Source: Actinomycetes bacterium (GTDB lineage: Bacteria > Actinomycetota > Actinomycetes > Actinomycetales > Demequinaceae). Taken from it: DNA of 13,995 nt. The DNA is taken from assembly GCA_023432235.1 (NCBI GenBank), contig JAEYUX010000074.1, positions 1 through 13,995 on the forward strand, read 5' to 3'. The notes beneath the pieces were generated by a model, which saw only the letters and a program-made list of their open reading frames with translations, searched no databases and was not told where the DNA came from. Both the position numbers and the translations under genes were made by a program. Below, piece by piece: positions 6,891 to 13,995 of this stretch (its first letter is position 1; each line of letters opens with the position of its first letter).

Positions 6891-9451
6891 AGCACATCGT
6901 GGTGGTGGGCGGCGGCATGGTCGCTCACCGATTCGTCGAAGCGTTGCGGGCCCGTGATGCAGAAGGTCTGTATCGCGTCACCGTCTGTGCCGAAGAGCCC
7001 CGCAGGCCTTATGACCGGGTGGCGCTCACGTCGTACTTCACGGGCCGCGACCCGGAAGACCTTGAGCTGGGCGATCGCGCCCTGTGGGACGACCCCCTCG
7101 TCACGTTGCGCCGCGACCACCGGATCGTCAGCATCGACCGCGAGGCGCGCACGGTGACAGCGGCCGATGGTTCGACGCTCGCGTACGACCACCTTGTGCT
7201 TGCGACCGGCACGTACGCGTGGATGCCTCCCATGAAGGGCACCGATCTGCCAGGGGTGTTCGTTTATCGCACCATCGACGATGTCGCGGCGATCCGTGGC
7301 TACGTCGACACGTTGAGAACCGAGCGCGGTGGGCTACTTAGGGGCAGCGTCATCGGCGGCGGTTTGCTCGGTCTTGAGGCGGCAGGCGCTCTCCAAGAAA
7401 TGGGTCTCACCTCGACGGTGATCCAGGCGGCGCCTCGCCTCATGAACATGCAAGTCGATGAAGCGGGTGGCATTGCACTCAAGCGACTCGTCGAAAAGCT
7501 TGGCGTCTCGGTGATGGTCGACGCCTTCACCGACCGCCTCGTGCCAAACAAGCAAGGGCGCGTGGGCTCCATTGCGTTCCAAGGCGGTGGATCAACACTG
7601 ACCGACGTGGTCATCGTGGCCGCCGGGGTGCGCCCTCGTGATGAATTGGCGAAGGAATGCGGTCTCACCTTGGGGGAGCGCGGCGGGGTGGTGGTCGACG
7701 ACACGTGTCTCACCGAGGACCCGCACGTGAGCGCCATTGGCGAAGTGGCGTCGATCCAGGGCGCGTGGGTCGGTCTCGTGGCGCCCGGAAACATCATGGC
7801 GGAGATCGCCGTTGACCGGCTGCTCGGTGGTGCATCGACGTATCCCGGCACGGACCTCTCGGCCAAGCTCAAGTTGCTTGGCGTTGATGTCGCGAGCTTT
7901 GGAGACGCGTTTGCCACCACGCCTGGTGCGCTCGAACTCGTCTTCGCCGATCCCGTGGCGGGTGTCTACAAGAAACTCGTCATGACGGACGATGCCCGCA
8001 CGCTGCTCGGCGGGATCCTCGTGGGTGATGCTTCGGCGTACGCGAGCCTGCGGCCCATGGTGGGTGCCGAACTCCCTGGAGATCCGTCGGTGTGGCTGTT
8101 GCCCGAATCGGCCTCACCACGACCACAGATGGAGTTGCCCGACGCCGCGACGGTGTGTTCATGCAACAACGTCTCAGCAGGGGCAATCCGGACGGCAGTG
8201 AGCGATGACGGATGCCATGACCTCAGTGCGGTGAAGGCGTGCACGCGGGCTGGCACCACGTGTGGCTCATGCGTCCCGCTCGTCAAGAAGGTGATGACTG
8301 CGCAATTGGCGAAGGAAGGCATTGCCGTCTCCAACGCCATGTGCGAACACTTCGCGATGAGCCGCGCCGAACTGTTCCAGGCCGTTCAGGTGGCCGAACT
8401 CGAGGCGTTCAGTGACATCATCGAGCGCTTTGGCGTCGGATCCGGCTGCGATATCTGCAAACCCGCTGTCGCCTCGATTCTTGCCTCGCTGTACAACCGG
8501 CACGTCCTCGCCGAAGGCCGCGCCGCTCTGCAGGACACGAACGACCGCGTCATGGCCAATATGCAAAAGGACGGCACGTACTCGGTGGTACCTCGGGTGC
8601 CGGGAGGCGAGATCACCCCAGACAAGCTCATCACCATTGGAGAAGTAGCCCGCGACTTCGGTCTCTATACGAAGATCACCGGTGGCCAACGCATTGATCT
8701 CTTTGGTGCGCGGCTTGAACAGCTGCCCGCGATTTGGCAGCGGCTCATCGACGCCGGAATGGAGTCCGGTCACGCCTATGGCAAGGCGCTCCGCACCGTG
8801 AAGTCATGCGTCGGCTCCACGTGGTGCCGCTTTGGCGTGCAGGACTCGGTCGGGATGGCGATCGCTCTCGAACTGCGTTACCGCGGCCTGCGAAGCCCCC
8901 ACAAAATCAAACTGGGAGTGAGCGGTTGCGCTCGCGAATGCGCCGAGGCGCGCTCCAAGGACGTGGGCGTCATCGCGACCGAGAAGGGGTGGAACGTGTA
9001 CGTGGGGGGCAACGGCGGCTTTGAGCCGCGCCACGCCCAGCTCTTCGCAGAGGACCTGTCCGATGACGAGCTCTTCCGCGTCATTGACCGCTATCTCATG
9101 TTCTATGTGCGCACCGCTGATCGCTTGCAACGCACCGCACCATGGCAAGAGGCCTTCGAGGGAGGCCTTGAACGACTCAAAGAGATTGTGCTCGACGATG
9201 TGCTCGGCATTGGCGCTGAACTCGATGCGCACATGGAGCGCCACATCGCTACGTACGAAGACGAATGGGCTGCCGTGTTGCGCGACCCTGTGCGCCTGCG
9301 GCAGTTTGCGTCCTTCGTCAATGCCCCCGATACCCCCGATCCGTCCCTCGCCTATGTACCTGAGCGAGGACAGCGTCGGCCGGCTACGGAGGCTGAACGC
9401 GATGCAGGGCCCGTCCTCATCGCGTCGGATCGTTTGGAGGTGCGCTCATGA
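6887..9451 (+). CDS. nirB: NADH-dependent nitrite reductase, large subunit
   Basis: 854 residues, the usual NirB size. It reduces nitrite to ammonium with six electrons from NADH, in the cytoplasm. In order: an N-terminal FAD motif (VGGGMV, 7-12), an NADH motif GGGLLG (157-162), and AIGEVA (283-288). A first BFD [2Fe-2S] domain has C424, C426, C459 and C462; a second BFD-like segment has C486, C521 and C524 (GSGCDICKP). A ferredoxin-like half domain follows. The siroheme/[4Fe-4S] site has C641 and C647 (CVGSTWC) plus C681 and C685 (CARECAE). All four catalytic cysteines are present, so the enzyme looks intact. The start ATG 6887 overlaps the preceding stop by 4 bases, with GGAG seven bases upstream. 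Its stop overlaps nirD in the same way. Siroheme is probably supplied by genes downstream in the operon. Confidence 0.97.
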   Translation: MKHIVVVGGGMVAHRFVEALRARDAEGLYRVTVCAEEPRRPYDRVALTSYFTGRDPEDLELGDRALWDDPLVTLRRDHRIVSIDREARTVTAADGSTLAYDHLVLATGTYAWMPPMKGTDLPGVFVYRTIDDVAAIRGYVDTLRTERGGLLRGSVIGGGLLGLEAAGALQEMGLTSTVIQAAPRLMNMQVDEAGGIALKRLVEKLGVSVMVDAFTDRLVPNKQGRVGSIAFQGGGSTLTDVVIVAAGVRPRDELAKECGLTLGERGGVVVDDTCLTEDPHVSAIGEVASIQGAWVGLVAPGNIMAEIAVDRLLGGASTYPGTDLSAKLKLLGVDVASFGDAFATTPGALELVFADPVAGVYKKLVMTDDARTLLGGILVGDASAYASLRPMVGAELPGDPSVWLLPESASPRPQMELPDAATVCSCNNVSAGAIRTAVSDDGCHDLSAVKACTRAGTTCGSCVPLVKKVMTAQLAKEGIAVSNAMCEHFAMSRAELFQAVQVAELEAFSDIIERFGVGSGCDICKPAVASILASLYNRHVLAEGRAALQDTNDRVMANMQKDGTYSVVPRVPGGEITPDKLITIGEVARDFGLYTKITGGQRIDLFGARLEQLPAIWQRLIDAGMESGHAYGKALRTVKSCVGSTWCRFGVQDSVGMAIALELRYRGLRSPHKIKLGVSGCARECAEARSKDVGVIATEKGWNVYVGGNGGFEPRHAQLFAEDLSDDELFRVIDRYLMFYVRTADRLQRTAPWQEAFEGGLERLKEIVLDDVLGIGAELDAHMERHIATYEDEWAAVLRDPVRLRQFASFVNAPDTPDPSLAYVPERGQRRPATEAERDAGPVLIASDRLEVRS

Positions 9452-9819
9452 GCGCGGTGGCAACGAGTGCGGTGGCGATATGCCCAGTTGACATCCTCAC
9501 GCCCGACCTTGGCGTGGCGGCGCTCGTGGACGGTGACCAGGTGGCGCTGTTCTTGCTCTCCGACGGGCGCGTCTTTGCCGTGCAGAACCGTGACCCGTTC
9601 TCAGGAGCTCAGGTGATGTCTCGCGGAATCACCGGGTCACGCGGGGATGAGCCGACGATCGCGTCACCCATTTACAAGCAGGTGTTCTCGCTTGTGACGG
9701 GCGAGTGTCTCAACGCGCAGGACAGCGAACCGCGGCCGGGATTGAGCCCCCATTTGGTGACATACCCCGTCACTGTCGACAATGGTCAGGTGCATCTACA
9801 CCTGGCCAGTCGCCTATGA
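9448..9819 (+). CDS. nirD: Nitrite reductase (NADH) small subunit
   Basis: 123 residues with a Rieske-type fold, the partner of NirB. The stretch NRDPFSGAQVMSRGI is the NirD hallmark, followed by SPIYKQVFSLVTGECL. There are no CxH pairs of a true Rieske [2Fe-2S] site. This is normal for this NirD family, which has the fold but not the cluster. GGAGG at 9436-9440 lies seven bases before ATG 9448, which overlaps the nirB stop by 4 bases. The position directly after nirB makes the assignment firm. About 15 N-terminal residues are not recognisably conserved. Confidence 0.95.
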   Translation: MSAVATSAVAICPVDILTPDLGVAALVDGDQVALFLLSDGRVFAVQNRDPFSGAQVMSRGITGSRGDEPTIASPIYKQVFSLVTGECLNAQDSEPRPGLSPHLVTYPVTVDNGQVHLHLASRL

Positions 9820-11027
9820 CGACGCTCATTGGGCTCCATCTGACGGGACGGCGCGTGCTCATTGCGGGCGGAGGCGGTGTCGCGACGCGGCGAGTGCGTC
9901 GGTTCATGACCGAGGGTGCCGACGTTGTGGTGGTCGCTCCCGAGGCATCGGCAGATTTGCAACGCCATGCGAGCCACGGCGACCTCACGTGGGTGCCTCG
10001 CCCGGTGGTTGAGGAGGACCTCGCTGGCGCGTGGCTCGTTGTTGCGGCAACAAACGATCCAGCGCTCAATGACGAGATTGCTGGGTGGGCGCACGCGCGA
10101 CAGATCTTCTGCATTGATGCGTCCGACGCTGCGAAGGGTTCCGCTCGACAAGCGGCGATGTCAACGCACGGCGAGGTGACGATCGGCGTCGTGTCGACCG
10201 ACGCCCCCGATCCGCATCGCATTCGCGGCATCCGCGACGCCGTGGCTGCACATATCGACGCGGGGCATGTCGATTTGCGGCGGCGGCGCGCAGGCATCGG
10301 CCGCGTCATTCTTGTGGGTTCTGGCCCGGGCGATCCTGGTCTTGTCACGGTGCGGGGGCGCCAGGCGCTGTCGGAGGCGGACGTCGTGGTCGCCGACCGC
10401 TTGGGCGCCGGGGAGTTGCTCGTTGCGCTGCCAGCCGACGTTGAGGTGATCAACGTGGGTAAGAGTCCCGACAACCACCCGGTGCCTCAGGACGAGATCA
10501 ACCGCATGCTCGTCGAGCGTGCGGGCGAGGGCAAGACGGTGGTGAGGCTCAAGGGCGGTGATCCCTTTGTGCTCGGACGTGGTGGCGAAGAAGTCCACGC
10601 GTGCATCACGGCCGGAATCCCGGTTGAGGTGGTGCCGGGAGTGACGAGCGCGCTTAGTGTGCCGGCTTTGGCGGGGATACCCGTGACGCAACGTGGCATT
10701 AGCCACGGGGTACTTGTCACGTCCGGCCACGCGGGCCCCGACGCCGCCGCAGTGGCCGCGATGGCGAACGGCACCACCGTGGTGGTGCTGATGGGCCGCG
10801 CGACTCTGCCGAGGTTTGCCGAAGCAGGCATTGAAGCGGGCGCTCACCCCGAGACGCCGGTCGCGATGATCGAGCGCGGGAGCACTCCGCACGAGCGCAT
10901 CACCCGCGCCACGTTGGAAAGTGCCGCTCGAATTGCGGACGAAACGGACGTGAAACCTCCGGTCGTTATCGTCATCGGCGAGGTAGCACGCGACGGACTG
11001 CTTGCCTCGGATGTGAGCGCGACGTAG
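9816..11027 (+). CDS. cysG: Siroheme synthase fusion: precorrin-2 dehydrogenase-like domain plus uroporphyrinogen-III C-methyltransferase
   Basis: 403 residues with two parts. Residues 1-145 form a Rossmann domain like the N-terminus of CysG (NAD motif AGGGGVATRR at 17-26), which oxidises precorrin-2 to sirohydrochlorin. Residues 150-400 are the SAM-dependent methyltransferase (SUMT) that makes precorrin-2 from uroporphyrinogen III. Its motifs are VGSGPGDPGLVTVRG, HPVPQDEIN, VVRLKGGDPFVLGRGGEE (223-240) and VVPGVTSALSVPALAGIPVTQRG. It is shorter than E. coli CysG (457) because the middle dimerisation region is reduced. The usual FCNVVD segment reads FCIDASDAA here (98-106), with D101 or D104 as possible replacements for the key aspartate. 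No good ribosome site is visible; ATG 9816 overlaps the nirD stop by 4 bases, so coupling probably drives translation. It feeds siroheme to NirB. The SUMT part is certain; activity of the first domain is inferred. Confidence 0.93.
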   Translation: MTTLIGLHLTGRRVLIAGGGGVATRRVRRFMTEGADVVVVAPEASADLQRHASHGDLTWVPRPVVEEDLAGAWLVVAATNDPALNDEIAGWAHARQIFCIDASDAAKGSARQAAMSTHGEVTIGVVSTDAPDPHRIRGIRDAVAAHIDAGHVDLRRRRAGIGRVILVGSGPGDPGLVTVRGRQALSEADVVVADRLGAGELLVALPADVEVINVGKSPDNHPVPQDEINRMLVERAGEGKTVVRLKGGDPFVLGRGGEEVHACITAGIPVEVVPGVTSALSVPALAGIPVTQRGISHGVLVTSGHAGPDAAAVAAMANGTTVVVLMGRATLPRFAEAGIEAGAHPETPVAMIERGSTPHERITRATLESAARIADETDVKPPVVIVIGEVARDGLLASDVSAT

Positions 11028-11033
11028 AGCGCC

Positions 11034-11042
11034 GGAGGGAGG
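11034..11042 (+). promoter_or_regulatory. Strong ribosome binding site before the HemD/winged-helix gene
   Basis: The purine-rich run GGAGGGAGG ends four bases before the GTG at 11047; its first GGAGG is eight bases away. It fixes the GTG start. It sits in a 19-base gap after the TAG of the preceding gene. That is the only non-overlapping junction in the operon, so this gene can be translated independently. Confidence 0.75.
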
Positions 11043-11046
11043 CGAC

Positions 11047-12162
11047 GTGTCCACGCCGGGTGAACCCCTTGCCGGTTGCGTCATCGTCAACACGGCGGAT
11101 CGACGCAAGCGTGAGCTCGCTGCGGCCCTTGAGCGGCGCGGCGCGACAGTTGCCAGCGCGCCCGCACTGTCGACGGTGCCGCATCTCGATGACCACCGCC
11201 TGCTTGAGGCGTCGCGCACGCTAATCGCCAACCCCCCCGACATCGTCGTGGCGACCACCGGCATCGGTTTCCGGGGCTGGATCGAGGCGGCCGATGCTGC
11301 GGGCATTGCCGACACCCTCATTGAGACGTTGCGCGGAGCACGCCTCATCGCCCGTGGGCCAAAGGCGCGCGGTGCGATCCAAGCTGCTGGCCTTGAAGCG
11401 GACTGGGTTGCGGAGTCCGAGACGGCGGCGGAACTCCGTGAGTACCTACTGAGCGAAGGCGTCGACGGTCTGCGCATTGCGGTGCAACACCACGGCGCGG
11501 GTTCGGACGGGCTTGACGAGGCATTTGAGGCCGCCGGGGCAACGGTCCACAGCGTGCTCGTGTACGGCTGGGGGCCGCCCACTGAGCCGGGCGTCCACAT
11601 CGAGTGGATTGATGCGGCCGCTGCCGGCCGGGCCGATGCGGTGCTGTTCACCTCGGCTCCAGCGGCATCGTCGTGGCTTGCGACCGTCACCGAGCGGGGC
11701 ATATTGGCCGACATCGCGGGCCACGTGGCAACGGGCAGAGTGTTACTTGCTGGTGTTGGGCCGGTCACGGCAGCGCCTCTCGAAGACGCGGGATTGCACG
11801 TCGCTTATCCATCGCGCTGGCGGCTCGGGGCACTTGTGCGCGAACTCGTCCAGCACTTTGGAGCCGATGCGCCGTCGGTGCCCACCATTGAAGGCCCGCT
11901 CGTCATGCGCGCGACCACGGCGGTGCTGGCTGGCAGAGTTCTTCCTATGACTCCTACCGGACTCGAGATTCTCCGCGCGTTGGCGGCGGCTCGGGGGAAT
12001 GTGGTGACCCGCGACCAATTGGCGGACATGCTTCCCGGAGGCACGGCGTCGGGCCATGCAGTGGACGCCGCGATCAACCGGCTGCGGGAGAACTCTGGAA
12101 GCCGCCAACTGGTGCGCACAGTCGTCAAGCGCGGTTACGCACTCGCGGTGACAGCGCCGTGA
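11047..12162 (+). CDS. nnaR: NnaR-like regulator: uroporphyrinogen-III synthase (HemD)-like domain fused to OmpR-type winged helix
   Basis: 371 residues. Residues 10-270 follow the two-lobed HemD fold (VIVNTADRRKRELAAALERRG; VVATTGIGFRGWIEA; LLAGVGPVTAAPLEDAGL). Residues about 281-371 form a winged helix of the OmpR/PhoB C-terminal type: LTPTGLEILR-like (MTPTGLEILRAL), then NVVTRDQLADMLP, VDAAINRLREN (329-339) and TVVKRGYAL (348-356). There is no receiver domain. Established family knowledge: this architecture is that of NnaR, which acts with GlnR to activate nitrate and nitrite assimilation genes in Streptomyces and mycobacteria. Mycobacterium tuberculosis Rv0260c looks similar and also lies near nirBD and narK3. 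The location inside this operon fits the same role, perhaps sensing a tetrapyrrole. Whether the HemD half is catalytic is open; a true hemD is expected elsewhere, upstream of hemB. The GTG start is fixed by its ribosome site. Confidence 0.85.
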   Translation: MSTPGEPLAGCVIVNTADRRKRELAAALERRGATVASAPALSTVPHLDDHRLLEASRTLIANPPDIVVATTGIGFRGWIEAADAAGIADTLIETLRGARLIARGPKARGAIQAAGLEADWVAESETAAELREYLLSEGVDGLRIAVQHHGAGSDGLDEAFEAAGATVHSVLVYGWGPPTEPGVHIEWIDAAAAGRADAVLFTSAPAASSWLATVTERGILADIAGHVATGRVLLAGVGPVTAAPLEDAGLHVAYPSRWRLGALVRELVQHFGADAPSVPTIEGPLVMRATTAVLAGRVLPMTPTGLEILRALAAARGNVVTRDQLADMLPGGTASGHAVDAAINRLRENSGSRQLVRTVVKRGYALAVTAP

Positions 12163-12857
12163 GCGAGCGTCCCGTCCTCATCGGTTGCGCGCATGGCACC
12201 CGCTCGCGCACCGGCCAAGAAACGATTCGCGCCGTGCTCGACATGGTGCGTGCCGCGGACCCCCACCTTGATGTCCGTGAAGCCTATGTTGACGTCCACG
12301 GCCCCTTTCTCGCGGACGTGGTCGACGACCTCACGCGTCGGGAGGGTCGCAGTGCCGTGGTCGTGCCGCTCCTCTTGGCGGGCGGCTATCACGTCTATCA
12401 CGACATCGCTCAGGCGATCGCTGACCACGATGCCGTGTTCGCCGCCCCAGCGCTCGGACCCGATCAGCGACTCATCGATATCGTGATGGATCGCCTGCGA
12501 GAGGCGCGCGTTCCTCGTGACGCCACCTTGGTTCTTGCCGCAGCGGGATCGTCCGATCCCCGCTCTCAGGCTGACACCGCCCAGATGGCAGAGATGCTGC
12601 GCGTGTCATGGGGCGGCCCCGTGCGCCTCGGTTTCGCTGCCGGTCACGAACCGTCTGTTGCCGATGCGGTGCGTGCCGCCCGCGATTTCGGTGAGGACGA
12701 CACGGTGGCCGTTGCCTCCCTATTGCTCGCTCCAGGTGTGTTTCAAGACCGACTCGCCGAGGCCGACGCCGACATCGTGACGGCACCACTTGCTCCACAT
12801 CCGGATATCGTGTCGATTGTGCTCGATCGATATGCGGACGTCCTCAATGAACGGTGA
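12159..12857 (+). CDS. cbiX: Sirohydrochlorin chelatase, CbiX family
   Basis: 232 residues, the length of the two-domain CbiX form rather than the ~125-residue single-domain one. It inserts iron (siroheme) or cobalt (cobalamin) into sirohydrochlorin in the cytoplasm. The N-terminal half has GCAHGTRSR with H12, expected as a metal ligand, and LLLAGGYHVYHDI with H78. The second half repeats the pattern without those histidines (LAAAGSSDPRS, LLLAPGVFQDRL), as usual for a duplicated family with one active half. It starts with GTG at 12159 and overlaps the preceding stop by 4 bases; only a weak GGTGA precedes it. Next to the siroheme synthase and nirBD, iron insertion for siroheme is more likely than cobalt. 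The symbol is by family; sirB is an alternative name if iron is the metal. Confidence 0.88.
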   Translation: MSERPVLIGCAHGTRSRTGQETIRAVLDMVRAADPHLDVREAYVDVHGPFLADVVDDLTRREGRSAVVVPLLLAGGYHVYHDIAQAIADHDAVFAAPALGPDQRLIDIVMDRLREARVPRDATLVLAAAGSSDPRSQADTAQMAEMLRVSWGGPVRLGFAAGHEPSVADAVRAARDFGEDDTVAVASLLLAPGVFQDRLAEADADIVTAPLAPHPDIVSIVLDRYADVLNER

Positions 12858-13557
12858 TCCCTTCATTCGCCAACGAGCCCTCTCGGGCTTTGGAGTAGAG
12901 GGTCAGGCGGCCCTTGAGAAAGCGCGCATCGCGATCATTGGCGCTGGAGGTCTTGGTTGCCCGGCGGCGGTGTATCTGGCGGCGGCTGGCGTTGGACACC
13001 TCACGCTCATCGACGCGGACAGCGTCTCTGTGTCGAACCTCCATCGCCAAATACTGTTTGGCCCCGAGGACGTGGGGCGCCGCAAGGTAGACGCGGCCGC
13101 TGAGGCCCTCCGCAAGCAAGCACCGTGGACCAGCATTGAGCCCATCAATGCGCGGTTGCGCGCGGAGGATGGAGCGCAGTTGCTCGCCGGTCATGACCTC
13201 GTCCTCGACTGCACCGACACGTGGCCCTCGCGGTACGACATCTCGGACGTGACGGAGGAGCTGGGCATCCCGCTGGTGTGGGGCGCCGTCTACACATGGT
13301 TTGGCCAGGTGACCGTATTTGACGGCGATCACCGGCTACGCGATGTGTTCCCGGACGCTCCGCCACTCGATCTCGCGGTGTGCGACGCGGGCGGAGTGCT
13401 CGGCCCACTGTGCGGACAGGTCGCGACGGCGATGGCGAGCCAAGCGATCGTCCTCTTGACGGGCGTCGGCAAGGGTTTGCGGGGGAGGCTCTCGGTGCTC
13501 GACGCACGCGAAGGCGAATGGCGCACCCTCGCCGTTGGTGGCGGGTCTCATGCGTAG
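12847..13557 (+). CDS. moeB: MoeB/ThiF-type adenylyltransferase (molybdopterin synthase activating enzyme)
   Basis: 236 residues of E1-like fold. It adenylates the C-terminal glycine of MoaD (or ThiS), using ATP, as a step of molybdopterin synthesis. The motifs are IIGAGGLGCPA (31-40; ATP loop), IDADSVSVSNLHRQ (55-68), GRRKVDAA with K80, DCTDTWPSRY (121-130) and C179 in AVCDAGGVLGPLCG. The zinc-binding CxxC pairs of E. coli MoeB are missing: the only cysteines are C38, C122, C179 and C189. There is no C-terminal rhodanese domain, unlike MoeZ of many actinobacteria. It overlaps the cbiX stop by 11 bases; the ribosome site is weak, so the start ATG 12847 was chosen by family alignment (FIRQRALSGFG). 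Because the next gene is moeA, a molybdenum-cofactor role is favoured over thiamine. Confidence 0.85.
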   Translation: MNGDPFIRQRALSGFGVEGQAALEKARIAIIGAGGLGCPAAVYLAAAGVGHLTLIDADSVSVSNLHRQILFGPEDVGRRKVDAAAEALRKQAPWTSIEPINARLRAEDGAQLLAGHDLVLDCTDTWPSRYDISDVTEELGIPLVWGAVYTWFGQVTVFDGDHRLRDVFPDAPPLDLAVCDAGGVLGPLCGQVATAMASQAIVLLTGVGKGLRGRLSVLDAREGEWRTLAVGGGSHA

Positions 13558-13995
13558 CCTCGAGGCGCACCTCGAGTTGGTGCGTGCGCTCGTGAGTCCC
13601 ATCTCCAGCGAGACGGTTCCGCTTGCTGAGGCGCTTGGTCGTGTCGCCGCGCGCGATCACGGCGCTGCTGTGCCGAGCCCGGTCTTCGACAATTCTGCGA
13701 TGGATGGATATGCCGTACGCGCTGCGGACCTCGCTGGTGCGGCGGCGGACAACCCCGTGCGGCTCACTGTCATCGACACCGCCCGAGCAGGTCACCCGGC
13801 AACAACGCCCCTGGTAGCAGGCCAGGCGGCGCGGATCATGACAGGTGCGCCGGTGCCGGAAGGGGCCGACGCCGTGGTCGCCCAAGAAATCGTCGTGGCC
13901 GACGCTGGTGAGGCGATCTTCCGGGCGAGTCCCAGCGTCGGCGCCCATATCCGCCGCGAGGGAGAGGACGCCGAGGTGGGCGACCTCGTCATCCC
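13550..13995 (+). CDS. moeA: Molybdopterin molybdenumtransferase MoeA, 5' part
   Basis: Partial; 148 codons are visible and the gene runs off the window. MoeA inserts molybdate into adenylated molybdopterin in the cytoplasm, giving the cofactor of NasA. The hallmark PVFDNSAMDGYAVR is near residues 44-57. ARIMTGAPVPEGADAVV (about 94-110) is the second characteristic motif, followed by REGEDAEVGD. The ATG at 13550 overlaps the moeB TAG by 8 bases, with GGCGGG four bases upstream, and it starts in the usual place for the family (MRSLEAHLELV). The catalytic C-terminal domain cannot be seen, so integrity is unknown. It probably continues the same operon. Confidence 0.93.
   Translation, partial: MRSLEAHLELVRALVSPISSETVPLAEALGRVAARDHGAAVPSPVFDNSAMDGYAVRAADLAGAAADNPVRLTVIDTARAGHPATTPLVAGQAARIMTGAPVPEGADAVVAQEIVVADAGEAIFRASPSVGAHIRREGEDAEVGDLVI

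Noticed and set aside
10161..11768. A 535-codon open frame on the minus strand across cysG and the HemD/winged-helix gene
   Set aside because: It lies opposite two well-recognised genes, its translation is rich in S, A, R and P with no family motif, and long antisense frames are expected in GC-rich coding DNA.
11047..12162. Plain catalytic uroporphyrinogen-III synthase
   Set aside because: The C-terminal winged helix and the nitrate-operon location fit the NnaR regulator type better; catalysis is not excluded.

Overview
The window is high-GC DNA (about two thirds G+C by eye) with all genes on the + strand, tightly packed and mostly joined by stop/start overlaps. The codon bias towards G/C third positions and the NnaR-type HemD/winged-helix regulator point to an actinobacterium. 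A Micrococcales-like member is my guess; the genus cannot be read from the sequence.

Layout: (1) Positions 1-1612 are the end of a heme-biosynthesis cluster: the 3' end of hemB (5-aminolevulinate dehydratase) overlapping a full hemL (glutamate-1-semialdehyde aminotransferase). (2) Positions 1613-1837 form the only sizeable intergenic gap. It holds short inverted repeats but no promoter I can call firmly, and is the likely control region for what follows. (3) Positions 1838-13995 form one apparent operon for nitrate assimilation: narK (nitrate/nitrite MFS transporter), a NasA/NarB-type cytoplasmic nitrate reductase, a NasB-like FAD/NAD(P)H electron-transfer protein with a C-terminal BFD [2Fe-2S] domain, nirB and nirD (NADH nitrite reductase), a CysG-like siroheme synthase fusion, an NnaR-like HemD/winged-helix protein, a CbiX-like sirohydrochlorin chelatase, a MoeB-like adenylyltransferase, and moeA, cut by the window end.

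How they work together: NarK brings in nitrate, NasA reduces it to nitrite with electrons relayed by the NasB-like protein, and NirBD reduces nitrite to ammonium. The CysG-like and CbiX-like proteins supply the siroheme of NirB. MoeB and MoeA help build the molybdenum cofactor of NasA. The HemD/winged-helix protein is probably the pathway regulator rather than a heme enzyme. The upstream hemB-hemL genes make early precursors of the same tetrapyrrole route, although they probably belong to a separate transcription unit.

I found no mobile element, CRISPR array, tRNA, rRNA or clear defence system. This is a recognisable metabolic locus. The points worth a second look are details: the regulator fusion, the tandem related flavoproteins, a MoeB without zinc cysteines, a divergent siroheme-synthase N-domain, and a probable insertion in NasA.
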